Positions 36,214 to 44,928 of a stretch of DNA of 64,000 nucleotides are shown one piece after another. Source of the stretch: Bacillus atrophaeus (lineage in GTDB: Bacteria; Bacillota; Bacilli; Bacillales; Bacillaceae); assembly GCF_001584335.1 (NCBI RefSeq), contig NZ_LSBB01000018.1, positions 555,506 through 619,505 on the forward strand, read 5' to 3'. Both the position numbers and the translations under genes were made by a program. Within the stretch, counting starts at the first letter, position 1, and each line of letters opens with the position of its first letter. The notes beneath the pieces are model-generated. The model ran no database searches. It was not told the DNA's origin and saw only the letters and a list, made by a program, of their open reading frames with translations.

Positions 36214-37368
36214 TTACATTGTAATCATATCTAGAAAATGATCAATAACAATGGAGGACATTCCTAATGCTGGTGCATTTTTTCCTAAGAAAGAAGGTAA
36301 TAATTCATAGCTATTGCCTAATTGGGAATAAACCCTGGACGACACTTCGCTTCTAATTGAATTTAGTACCATAGGATGCGATTCAATTATGCTGTTTCTT
36401 AAAATGATGGCTTGTGGATTGAATGTATTTAGAATATTGGTAAGGCCTATTCCTAAATAAAATCCAAAAGTCTGTAATGCATTTAAAGTGCCGATATCAT
36501 TCAGATGGGCGAGGTCTATGATCTCTTGATAGGACAATTTTTTCTCTTTAGTCTGAAGAGATTTTAATAAAGCCTTCTCTGAAGCATACAATTCCCAGCA
36601 ACCCCGGTTTCCGCAACTGCATTTAGGACCATTAAAGTCTATTGTCATATGTCCCATTTCTCCGGAGAATCCGCTTATCCCTCTATATAAATCATTATTG
36701 ATAATAACACCAATCCCTATCCCTGTACTGATACTTGCATATATAATGTTATCGTGATTTTTTGCAGCACCAAATACTTTTTCTCCATATGCGCCAGCAT
36801 TTGCCTCATTTTCAATAAAAACGGGCACATTGAACTTCTCTTGTATGAAAGATTTTAAGTCAATATCTCTCCAGTTGGAGTTCGGAGTGAAAACAATTTT
36901 TTGATTTTTATCAATTAGTCCAGGCACGCATATGCCTATACCAATAAGCCTGTACGGAGATTGTGGCATATGCGTAATAAAGTGATGAATCATTTCAATT
37001 AAAATATCTTTGGTTATTTCTGGAGAATTCGATTCCAAATGGTGGTGTTGATCAAGAACGATCGTTCCTTCAAGGTCTGTTAAAATGCCATTAATATAAT
37101 CCACACCAACATCTATTCCTATGGAGTATCCCGCCTTTTTATTAAAAACAAGCATGACAGGTCTTCTTCCGCCACTTGATTGTCCTTGACCGATTTCAAA
37201 TACAAGACTTTCTTTCATCAGCGTGTTTACCTGTGATGAAACAGTTGATTTATTTAAACCAGTCATTTCAGATAATTTTGCTCTTGAAATAGGTGAATTT
37301 TTAAGAATTTCTTTTAATAATAACTTTTGATTTACTTTTTTGACAAAGGTTTGATCAGCGATATCCAC
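36214..37368 (-). CDS. xylR: xylose-responsive repressor XylR (ROK family)
   Basis: I start at the second GTG (384 residues), which has GGAGTGGATGAA before it; a GTG three codons upstream is possible. The N-terminal winged helix (residues ~20-70) reads LLLKEILKNSPISRAKLSEMTGLNKSTVSSQV. The ROK sugar-binding domain has SIGIDVGVDYINGILTDL, ENEANAGAYGE, and the zinc-type CSCGNRGCWELYAS motif. It binds the xylO sites before xynP and xylA and lets go with xylose. Divergent from xylA. Confidence 0.96.
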   Translation of the reverse strand: MDIADQTFVKKVNQKLLLKEILKNSPISRAKLSEMTGLNKSTVSSQVNTLMKESLVFEIGQGQSSGGRRPVMLVFNKKAGYSIGIDVGVDYINGILTDLEGTIVLDQHHHLESNSPEITKDILIEMIHHFITHMPQSPYRLIGIGICVPGLIDKNQKIVFTPNSNWRDIDLKSFIQEKFNVPVFIENEANAGAYGEKVFGAAKNHDNIIYASISTGIGIGVIINNDLYRGISGFSGEMGHMTIDFNGPKCSCGNRGCWELYASEKALLKSLQTKEKKLSYQEIIDLAHLNDIGTLNALQTFGFYLGIGLTNILNTFNPQAIILRNSIIESHPMVLNSIRSEVSSRVYSQLGNSYELLPSFLGKNAPALGMSSIVIDHFLDMITM

Positions 37369-37494
37369 TTCATCCACTCCAATTGTATAAACTTTATATT
37401 AAGTTAAATTTTTTCGTTTTCAGTATGAGACATAGTACATAGCTAATCTTACCTTTATTATATCTAATGTGTTCATGAAAAACTTAAAAAAATA

Positions 37495-37557
37495 TTGAAA
37501 ATACTGATGAGGTTATATAAAATTAAAATAAGTTAGTTTGTTTAAGCAACAAACTAA
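37495..37557 (+). promoter_or_regulatory. xylA promoter with XylR operator (xylO)
   Basis: TTGAAA at 37495-37500, 17 bp, TAAAAT at 37518-37523. xylO with arms TTAGTTTGT/ACAAACTAA around TTAAGCA lies at 37533-37557. The arms are identical to those before xynP; only the 7-bp centre differs. Confidence 0.9.
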
Positions 37558-37639
37558 TATGCAACTTACTTACATTATGAAATAAAAATGCTGTATTTGT
37601 ATGATCATGTTTTGAATTTATTTTTAAGGGGGAAATAAG

Positions 37640-38977
37640 ATGGCTCAAACTCATTCTAGTTCAGTCAACTATTTTGGAAGCGTAAACAAAGTGGTTTACG
37701 AAGGGAAAGATTCCACTAATCCTTTAGCATTTAAATATTATAATTCTGAAGAAGTAATCGGCGGAAAAACGATGAAAGAGCATTTGCGATTTTCTATTGC
37801 CTATTGGCATACATTTACCGCTGACGGCACAGACGTTTTTGGGGCAGCTACGATGCAAAGACCATGGGATCACTATAAAGGAATGGATCTGGCGAAGGCG
37901 AGAGTAGAAGCAGCATTTGAGATGTTTGAAAAACTGGATGCACCATTTTTTGCTTTTCATGACCGAGATGTTGCACCAGAAGGAAATACGTTAAAAGAAA
38001 CGAATCAAAATTTAGATATCATCGTGGGCATGATTAAAGAATACATGAGCAATAGCAACGTTAAGCTATTATGGAATACTGCAAACATGTTTAAGAATCC
38101 CCGTTTCGTCCATGGTGCCGCAACTTCCTGCAATGCAGATGTGTTTGCGTATGCTGCAGCACAAGTAAAAAAAGGGTTAGAAACAGCAAAAGAGCTTGGC
38201 GCCGAGAACTATGTATTTTGGGGCGGCCGTGAAGGATATGACACATTGTTAAATACCGATTTGAAATTGGAGCTTGATAATTTGGCGAGATTCATGCATA
38301 TGGCAGTGGATTATGCGAAGGAAATCGGATATACAGGGCAGTTTTTGATTGAGCCAAAACCAAAAGAGCCGACCACTCATCAATATGATACAGATGCAGC
38401 AACAACCATTGCCTTTTTAAAGCAATATGGCTTAGACAATCATTTTAAATTAAATCTTGAAGCCAATCATGCCACCTTAGCAGGGCATACATTTGAACAT
38501 GAATTACGGATGGCAAGAGTACATGGTCTTCTTGGCTCTGTTGACGCGAATCAGGGTGATCCTCTTTTAGGCTGGGATACAGATGAATTTCCGACGGATT
38601 TATATTCTGCGACATTAGCAATGTACGAAATCCTGCAAAATGGCGGCCTTGGAAGCGGTGGATTAAACTTCGATGCGAAGGTCAGAAGATCTTCTTTTGA
38701 GCCTGATGATCTAATATATTCCCATGTTGCGGGGATGGATGCATTTGCAAGAGGATTGAGAGTAGCCCATAAATTGATCGAAGATCGTGTGTTTGATGAT
38801 GTGATTCAACATCGTTATCGCAGCTTTACTGAAGGAATTGGTCTTGAAATTACAGAAGGAAGAGCTAATTTCCATACTCTTGAGCAATATGCGCTTAATA
38901 ATAAATCAATTCAAAACGAATCAGGAAGACAAGAGCGATTAAAAGCTATATTGAACCAATACATTTTAGAAGTATAA
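37640..38977 (+). CDS. xylA: xylose isomerase
   Basis: 445 residues, start behind TTAAGGGGGAAATAAG. Group II xylose isomerase: [12 protein letters not shown] (active-site His and Asp), [32 protein letters not shown] (metal Glu), [19 protein letters not shown] (metal His) and [17 protein letters not shown] (metal Asps). Converts D-xylose to D-xylulose in the cytoplasm. The leader is ~80 bp from xylO to the start. A cre lies inside the gene. Confidence 0.97.
   Translation: MAQTHSSSVNYFGSVNKVVYEGKDSTNPLAFKYYNSEEVIGGKTMKEHLRFSIAYWHTFTADGTDVFGAATMQRPWDHYKGMDLAKARVEAAFEMFEKLDAPFFAFHDRDVAPEGNTLKETNQNLDIIVGMIKEYMSNSNVKLLWNTANMFKNPRFVHGAATSCNADVFAYAAAQVKKGLETAKELGAENYVFWGGREGYDTLLNTDLKLELDNLARFMHMAVDYAKEIGYTGQFLIEPKPKEPTTHQYDTDAATTIAFLKQYGLDNHFKLNLEANHATLAGHTFEHELRMARVHGLLGSVDANQGDPLLGWDTDEFPTDLYSATLAMYEILQNGGLGSGGLNFDAKVRRSSFEPDDLIYSHVAGMDAFARGLRVAHKLIEDRVFDDVIQHRYRSFTEGIGLEITEGRANFHTLEQYALNNKSIQNESGRQERLKAILNQYILEV
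37675..37688 (+). promoter_or_regulatory. cre within xylA
   Basis: TGGAAGCGTAAACA, equal to the CcpA-bound element known inside B. subtilis xylA, 35 bp into the reading frame. Confidence 0.85.
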
Positions 38978-39030
38978 CAGATAAAGAGAATCACGATAAA
39001 AAGGTATGATACCCAAGTTACCTGAGGCTG

Positions 39031-39075
39031 CCCGTCATGATTCCTTACCTTTTGCTTATTGTTATGACGGGTACT
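39031..39075 (+). other. stem-loop between xylA and xylB
   Basis: CCCGTCAT and ATGACGGG arms enclose an ~27-base loop, with no T-run. It may stabilise or process the xylA message rather than terminate it. Confidence 0.5.
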
Positions 39076-39135
39076 TTCTATAATTGGGCTTTATTTTAAG
39101 TGAGTAGTTTTTTTATAAGGGTAAGGGGTGAAAAA

Positions 39136-40635
39136 ATGAAGTATGTCATTGGAGTAGATCTTGGAACGAGTGCTGTTAAAACGATTTTAGTCAATCAAAA
39201 CGGCAAGGTTTGTGCAGAAACGTCGAAGAGTTATCCGCTCATTCAAGAGAAGGCAGGGTATAGTGAGCAAAATCCCGAAGACTGGGTGCAGCAAACAATT
39301 GATGCATTGGCTGAATTGGTTTCCATATCCAACGTTCAAGCCAAGGATATTGACGGGATAAGCTATTCAGGACAAATGCATGGGTTAGTCCTGCTTGACC
39401 AAGACTTAAAGGTGTTGCGTCATGCAATTCTTTGGAATGACACCAGAACGACGCCTCAATGTATTTGGATGACTGAAAATTTCGGCGATCATCTGCTTGA
39501 TATCACAAAAAACCGAGTTTTAGAAGGGTTTACATTACCTAAAATTTTATGGGTGAAGGAACATGAGCCTGAACTTTTTAAAAGAACAGCTGTTTTTTTG
39601 CTTCCGAAAGACTATGTGAGATTTCGTATGACTGGTGCCATTCACACCGAATACTCCGATGCAGCAGGAACGTTGCTTTTACATATTACTCGCAAGGAGT
39701 GGAGCGATGATATTTGCAATCGATTTGGTATTTCTGCAGATATTTGTCCTCCGCTTGTTGAATCTCATGATTGTGTAGGATCGCTGCTTCCGCACGTTGC
39801 GGCGGAGACAGGGCTATTGGAAAAAACAAAAGTATACGCCGGGGGAGCTGATAATGCTTGCGGTGCTATTGGAGCGGGTATTCTTTCTTCCGAAAAAACA
39901 CTATGCAGTATTGGGACGTCAGGGGTCATACTTTCCCACGAAGAAGACAAAGAAAGAGACTTTAAAGGGAAAGTGCACTTTTTTAATCATGGAAAAAAGG
40001 ATTCTTTTTATACAATGGGAGTCACACTCGCTGCAGGGTACAGCTTGGACTGGTTTAAAAGAACGTTTGCCCCAAACGAATCGTTTGAGCAATTATTGCA
40101 GGGGGTGGAATCTATTCCAATAGGAGCAAATGGACTGCTATACACTCCTTATTTGGTAGGTGAAAGAACGCCACATGCTGATTCTTCTATTCGGGGAAGC
40201 TTAATTGGAATGGATGGAGCACATAAAAGAGAGCATTTTTTGAGGGCAATAATGGAAGGCATCACATTCTCTTTACAGGAATCAATTGAGCTATTCCGCG
40301 AAGCGGGAAAATCAGTAAATACTGTTGTTTCTATTGGTGGGGGAGCTAAAAATGAAACGTGGCTGCAAATGCAAGCTGATATTTTCAATGCGAGCGTGAT
40401 TAAGTTAGAAAATGAACAAGGCCCAGCCTTGGGAGCTGCTATGCTAGCTGCCTTTGGAAGTGGGTGGTTTGAATCCCTTGAAGAATGTGCAGAGCAGTTT
40501 ATTCACAGGGCTTCTACATTTTATCCCAAGGAACAAAATGTTCAAAAATATAAAACGCTATTCGATTTATATAAGAAAATTTACACTCACACTAAGGGTC
40601 TCAATACAGCTTTGAAGAGCTTTCGAACAAACTAA
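39136..40635 (+). CDS. xylB: xylulokinase
   Basis: ATG 39136 after GGGTAAGGGGTGAAAAA gives 499 residues, the B. subtilis length. FGGY kinase: YVIGVDLGTSAVKTILV (phosphate loop 1), GISYSGQMHGLVLLD, ILWNDTRTTPQC, AGGADNACGAIGAG, SIGTSGVI, and SIGGGAKNETWLQMQADIFN near the C-terminus. Makes xylulose 5-phosphate for the pentose phosphate pathway. Co-transcribed with xylA. Confidence 0.97.
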   Translation: MKYVIGVDLGTSAVKTILVNQNGKVCAETSKSYPLIQEKAGYSEQNPEDWVQQTIDALAELVSISNVQAKDIDGISYSGQMHGLVLLDQDLKVLRHAILWNDTRTTPQCIWMTENFGDHLLDITKNRVLEGFTLPKILWVKEHEPELFKRTAVFLLPKDYVRFRMTGAIHTEYSDAAGTLLLHITRKEWSDDICNRFGISADICPPLVESHDCVGSLLPHVAAETGLLEKTKVYAGGADNACGAIGAGILSSEKTLCSIGTSGVILSHEEDKERDFKGKVHFFNHGKKDSFYTMGVTLAAGYSLDWFKRTFAPNESFEQLLQGVESIPIGANGLLYTPYLVGERTPHADSSIRGSLIGMDGAHKREHFLRAIMEGITFSLQESIELFREAGKSVNTVVSIGGGAKNETWLQMQADIFNASVIKLENEQGPALGAAMLAAFGSGWFESLEECAEQFIHRASTFYPKEQNVQKYKTLFDLYKKIYTHTKGLNTALKSFRTN

Positions 40636-40863
40636 TGATTAGTGAGGGTCGTTAAGCGTTTATTTTTGCCAGGAGATTAATGAAAGAACATTTAACGACT
40701 CATCATGATCATAAGCCCCCTTTAATCATATAACTACAGTTGCCTCATAGAAGTTTAGGTTTATATATCTGTAAATTGAAAGCGGTATCAAAAAATCATT
40801 TAATGCAATTCTATTTATAATCAAAACACAAAGCTATTACATTACCAAGCTAAATTTTTTTAG
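40636..40863. other. spacer between xylB and transposase remnant, nothing clear
   Basis: AT-rich, no open frame of note and no obvious terminator. The 5' part of the transposase gene should be here or beyond but is not recognisable. Confidence 0.5.
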
Positions 40864-41502
40864 GGGGATAGCATAGCAGGAAGAATACAAATCGCACGAT
40901 TTGGTTTTCAAGTAGAAGCTGTTGCCCTTGATTCTGGTTATTTAACAACGCCAATCTGTAAAGGTTTATCTGATCGCCGTATTTTTGGTGTTATCGCACA
41001 CAGACGTTTTCATCCAACAAGAGGATTATTTGAGAGATGGAAATTTCAGTATGATTCTGAACATGATCATTACATATGTCCAAGTGGTGAGAAGCTTTTA
41101 TATACGACAACTGATCGAAAAGGTTATAGGTTCTACAAATCAGATCCTAAAAAATGTGCATCGTGTCCTTTCCTTGAAAGCTGCACAAGGTCGAAAAATC
41201 ATCAAAAAGTGATCTCAAGACACGTGTGGGAAGAACATAAAGAAAAGATCAGACAAAATCGTCTGTCTGCCTCTGGAAAAGAGCTATATAAAAAAAGAAA
41301 AGAAAAAATAGAGCGAAGCTTTGCAGATTCAAAACAACTGCACGGGCTTCGCTACTGCCGGTTGAGGGGAAAACAGAATGTGAGTGAGCAAGTTCTTCTC
41401 ACAGCTGCGTGTCAGAACATGAAGAAGATTGCCACACACCTAGCTAAGCTAGGTGTGTGGGAGGCCTTTTTCAATAAATTTCATCCATCATCCATACGCT
41501 AA
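40864..41502 (+). pseudogene. IS1182-family transposase, 5'-truncated
   Basis: A continuous frame of ~212 codons without a start. It begins RIQIARFGFQVEAVALDSGY and contains GLSDRRIFGVIAHRRFHP, the Cys-rich KCASCPFLESC knuckle and the family's end block ERSFADSKQLHGLRYCRLRG with LLTAACQNMKKIATHLA. This is the C-terminal half of IS1182-type DDE transposases (normally ~450-480 residues), including the final catalytic Glu in IERSFADSK. The N-terminal half with the first catalytic Asp is gone. The right inverted end lies 11 bp after its stop. Confidence 0.85.
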
Positions 41503-41512
41503 AAATAAAAAA

Positions 41513-41546
41513 GATTGTAGAAAAACATGAGTTTCTCTACAATCTG
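41513..41546. repeat. right terminal inverted repeat of the IS1182-like unit
   Basis: GATTGTAGA...TCTACAATC stem ending ...CTACAATCTG. Its complement, CAGATTGTAGAGAAACTCA, matches the left end in 16 of 19 positions. Confidence 0.82.
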
Positions 41547-41574
41547 AAGGTATAAGGCGCAGGCCTTATACCTT
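41547..41574. repeat. right 28-bp direct repeat and rsbRC terminator
   Basis: Same 28 bases as 28376-28403. On the reverse strand it holds the last codons of rsbRC and its terminator hairpin; on the forward strand it is followed by a T-run, as expected for the original bidirectional terminator. Confidence 0.92.
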
Positions 41575-42408
41575 TTTTAGTTTCAAATCGGAAGCGATGG
41601 CGGAAGCAAGCGTCGATCTCACCGAGATGTCTTCAAAAGACAACCCGAGATGAACGGCAGTTTGGGCAATTTCAGGCCTGATCCCTGATAATGTAGATTT
41701 AACGCCCAGCAATTTCAGCGCATCTATCAGATGAAAGAGCTGCTGGGCGACCATCGTATCAATAATGGCCACGCCTGACAGGTCTATATACAGATGAGTC
41801 ACCTTTTTTGCGGCACACTGAGCAAGCGTATTTTCTATAATCATTTTGGCACGAGCTGTGTCAATGGTCCCGATTAAAGGAAGCAAGGCGACATTGTGAA
41901 ACAAAACGATGACAGGTGAACTCAATTCATTGATCATTTCTTTTTGCGCCTGCAGCTGATTATTTGTGTTTTTATACATTTCTTCGATGAAAATATGAAT
42001 AACAAGGTCAAATGCCTTCATAAGCGTATGACTTATATCTTCCGCACTCTCACAATTCGCTTCTTCTAGACGGATAAATGCTTTTACATACGTTAAATAC
42101 AAGTCTCTGACTCTGACAAACTCCCGAATAATATAATGGATGGGTGTTTTCAAATGCTCCTGATCCTGTGTCACTTGAAATGCCCAATTTTTCAGAGCAG
42201 GTAAATAAATATGTTCCTCATCTATAAAAATACGATTGATATGATGGTTAAAAGCTAGATTTTGTCTTTTAAGATTCTCAATAATAACAGGATCTGTCGA
42301 TGCGTAGATGGAGTTTGGATCATTTTCTTCGATGTTTTGATACCAGGTTGAACTGATTTCTTCGGCATGCTGAGACAGGTAATCATATAATCGCTTATTT
42401 GCAGGCAT
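41566..42408 (-). CDS. rsbRC: stressosome protein RsbRC (YojH)
   Basis: 280 residues. The N-terminal non-haem globin-like domain (residues 1-~140) is MPANKRLYDYLSQHAEEISSTWYQ. The C-terminal STAS domain contains SPVIVLFHNVALLPLIGTID and HLYIDLSGVAIIDTMVAQQL, with the phospho-acceptor Thr/Ser region in each. RsbR paralogues with RsbS form the stressosome that controls sigma-B through RsbT. Its stop codon lies within the duplicated repeat. Confidence 0.92.
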   Translation of the reverse strand: MPANKRLYDYLSQHAEEISSTWYQNIEENDPNSIYASTDPVIIENLKRQNLAFNHHINRIFIDEEHIYLPALKNWAFQVTQDQEHLKTPIHYIIREFVRVRDLYLTYVKAFIRLEEANCESAEDISHTLMKAFDLVIHIFIEEMYKNTNNQLQAQKEMINELSSPVIVLFHNVALLPLIGTIDTARAKMIIENTLAQCAAKKVTHLYIDLSGVAIIDTMVAQQLFHLIDALKLLGVKSTLSGIRPEIAQTAVHLGLSFEDISVRSTLASAIASDLKLKKV

Positions 42409-42433
42409 TCTTATTCCCCCTGTTCTTCATCTC

Positions 42434-43792
42434 TTATATTGTTTGTTTCAATGAATTGCGCTTTTGAAGCCGCTGTAATCTGAAAAATAAGCCGACGGCC
42501 CCAGCAGCAAGCCCCGTGATCAAACCGATCCAATACCCGTAAGCGCCGGCGTTTGTATACGTGCCGATGACGTAACCGACTGGGAGGCCGATAATCCAAT
42601 AAGAAATAAAAGCAGCCGCCAGCGTATAATTTACATCCTTATACCCTCTGAGCGCTCCTTGAATAGGCGCGGCCACTGCATCAGAAAGCTGGAAAAACAG
42701 CGCATATATTAAAAAGTGCTGAGTTAAACGCAGGACTTCCGGATCTCCGGTATACATTCCGGCAATCTGCTGTCTGAACAGCAGGATGCAAGCGGCCGTA
42801 AATAAAGAAAATCCAACAGCGATCGTAATGCCAAGGTGGCTGTACGTCCGTGCGTCGGCATAGCGTTTTGCTCCCGCTTCAAAGCCGACAACAATCGTTA
42901 AAGCCATGGACACACTGAGCGGCAGCATATATAAAAGGGAAGCGAAATTCATCGCCGCTTGATGCGAAGCGATGGTGACAGTGCTGAAATGACCCATCAG
43001 CAAAGTGACAGCCGCAAAAATGCTGGTTTCAAAAAAAATCGCAAAGCCGATAGGCAAACCAATGGTAAGAAGTTTTTTGCATTCTGATAATGAGAACATA
43101 TACGCCTTGCGAAAAATTGAGAATTCGGCAAACGGTGAAGATGTATGAATAATAAAAAAGCTGATCACACAAATGCACCAATATGTCAGGGCAGAAGCAA
43201 GCCCCGCACCGACTCCGCCTAATGCCGGCATCCCGAATTTCCCGAAAATAAACACATAATTCAGTATGAAATTAATCGGCAGCGAACAAAGCGTTATCGC
43301 CATTGTAACCTTTGTTTTTCCGAGAGAATCAATAAACGATCTCAACACCGTATAAACGAACAAAGGAAAAATCCCAAGCGATAAAAACCCTAAAAAGTGT
43401 TTTGCAATCTCCTGGACATGCTGCTCAAGGTTTAAGCTGCCAAGAATAGGATCAATTACGATATAACCGATCATAATAAGGGAAATGCTCAGAATCGCCG
43501 CAACATAAATGGCCTGTATCACGGTAAACGGAACCTCTTTGCGTTTACCGGCGCCAAAAAGCTGTGCCACAATCGGGGTGACGGCCATCAGGATTCCGGC
43601 AAGCCCCGTATAGACAGGCGTCCAAAGGCTTGAGCCGATCGCAACACCTGCTAAATCAGCGGCGCTGACCTTTCCTGACATGACGGTGTCTAAAAAGGTA
43701 ATAAGAGAAAGGCCGACTTGAGTAATTAAAATCGGAATTAAAATGTGAATCAGCTGCTTGACTTTCTGATTGATAGTTGTTGTTTCTCTCAT
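42434..43792 (-). CDS. yojI: MATE-family multidrug efflux protein YojI
   Basis: 452 residues, twelve membrane helices in two halves. NorM/DinF-type MATE: ITQVGLSLITFLDTVMSG at helix 1, WTPVYTGLAGILMAVTPIVAQLFGAGKRKEVP, LPIGFAIFFETSIFAAVTLLMG and ALRGYKDVNYTLAAAFISYWIIGLPVGY. Sodium- or proton-driven export of cationic compounds is expected. Ends 25 bp before the rsbRC start, so the two may share a transcript. Confidence 0.92.
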   Translation of the reverse strand: MRETTTINQKVKQLIHILIPILITQVGLSLITFLDTVMSGKVSAADLAGVAIGSSLWTPVYTGLAGILMAVTPIVAQLFGAGKRKEVPFTVIQAIYVAAILSISLIMIGYIVIDPILGSLNLEQHVQEIAKHFLGFLSLGIFPLFVYTVLRSFIDSLGKTKVTMAITLCSLPINFILNYVFIFGKFGMPALGGVGAGLASALTYWCICVISFFIIHTSSPFAEFSIFRKAYMFSLSECKKLLTIGLPIGFAIFFETSIFAAVTLLMGHFSTVTIASHQAAMNFASLLYMLPLSVSMALTIVVGFEAGAKRYADARTYSHLGITIAVGFSLFTAACILLFRQQIAGMYTGDPEVLRLTQHFLIYALFFQLSDAVAAPIQGALRGYKDVNYTLAAAFISYWIIGLPVGYVIGTYTNAGAYGYWIGLITGLAAGAVGLFFRLQRLQKRNSLKQTI

Positions 43793-43867
43793 GATTCGTT
43801 CCCCGTTTCTTTAACATAACGAGAGAAATTATAACATTTTATGTATAAAAAGCAATGAGCCTCTGAC

Positions 43868-43978
43868 CTAATCTTTCTTTGGCGGCTTCGTTTTTTTAAA
43901 CATTTGGGCATAAATAAAAGAAAGAGCTATGATCCCGAGGAAGGTGCAAGTATATTGAATAATTCTTTCGATTTCCAT
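43868..43978 (-). CDS. 36-residue membrane peptide
   Basis: Reverse ATG behind GAAAGGAGGCTTTCTT, a near-perfect ribosome site. Reads MEIERIIQYTCTFLGIIALS then FIYAQMFKKTKPPKKD: one membrane helix and a basic tail. It lies between yojI and cdaS. No family recognised; probably real. Confidence 0.65.
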   Translation of the reverse strand: MEIERIIQYTCTFLGIIALSFIYAQMFKKTKPPKKD

Positions 43979-44059
43979 GCTTAAGAAAGCCTCCTTTCAC
44001 AAATAGGATGCGCACCATATTGATAAGCATGCGTGAAAGAGAAAATTTGACAAGGAGAG

Positions 44060-44683
44060 ATGGTTTTGGCAATGCGAAACGAACAGATGACTGAACATAT
44101 GTTTAAAACTCAAATACAAACCTATTTGGAACAGATTCTGGAGGATACGTCTTTTATTTTGCGGACACTCAACGAAAAGGATCAATGCCTTTTATGTGAA
44201 CTGGATGATCTCGGACATACATTTCAAGACATGCAAGCGATTGCTTCGTCCTTTTATTTACAGGCTTATATGGAACACTTTACACCTTCTTTTACAGAGC
44301 TTGCGAAAGCCATTCAGCATCTTGCTGACGAAAAGCATGGTGCATTAATTGTGATCGAAAGAGGGGATGCCCTTGACGGCTTTATCCAAAAAGGGACATC
44401 ACTTCATGCAGAAATCAGTGCATCCTTAATTGAAAGCATTTTTTACCCCGGCAATCCGCTTCATGACGGAGCACTGCTCGTGAAAGAAAACAAGCTTATT
44501 TCGGCGGCGAATGTTCTTCCTTTAACAACTAAAACAGTAGATATCCACCTCGGAACACGTCACAGGGCTGCTATTGGGCTTTCAGGTTTTACCGACGCGC
44601 TTGTTCTCGTTGTGTCTGAAGAAACAGGAAAAATGTCTTTCGCCAAGGACGGCGTACTGTACCCGCTTATCTCACCGAGATGA
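44060..44683 (+). CDS. cdaS: sporulation-type diadenylate cyclase CdaS
   Basis: 207 residues from ATG 44060. The ribosome site AAGGAGAG is very close to that ATG, so TTG 44066 or ATG 44072 may be used instead. An N-terminal helical part (residues 1-~60) controls activity in the family. The DisA_N cyclase domain follows: IVIERGDALDGFIQKGTSLHAEIS, then NPLHDGALLV (DGA motif) and GTRHRAAIGLS (RHR motif). It makes c-di-AMP and in B. subtilis is sporulation-associated. Confidence 0.93.
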   Translation: MVLAMRNEQMTEHMFKTQIQTYLEQILEDTSFILRTLNEKDQCLLCELDDLGHTFQDMQAIASSFYLQAYMEHFTPSFTELAKAIQHLADEKHGALIVIERGDALDGFIQKGTSLHAEISASLIESIFYPGNPLHDGALLVKENKLISAANVLPLTTKTVDIHLGTRHRAAIGLSGFTDALVLVVSEETGKMSFAKDGVLYPLISPR

Positions 44684-44760
44684 CTAAGCACATAAAAATA
44701 ATGAAATATTCCCGGACGTGTCATTCACATGAAACAAAGGACCTGATTTTCACCCTTTTT

Positions 44761-44793
44761 ACAGCATTCTTTTTGTATTGAATGCTGTTTTTC
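44761..44793 (+). terminator. terminator after cdaS
   Basis: ACAGCATTC/GAATGCTGT with five T. Confidence 0.85.
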
Positions 44794-44928
44794 ATGAAAA
44801 CAGCTATCTAAGCTTAGTAAAAAAGTTGTATATGTTTATTATTAATAAAGTTAAATACTTTACCTATATAAGTAATTGTAGTACTGTCTAAAATATTACA
44901 TACATTTAAAAGGAAGGGAGCAGATGAC

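Noticed and set aside
39031..39075. Terminator between xylA and xylB
   Set aside because: The arms are only 8 bp around a long loop and no T-run follows; xylA and xylB are expected to be co-transcribed.
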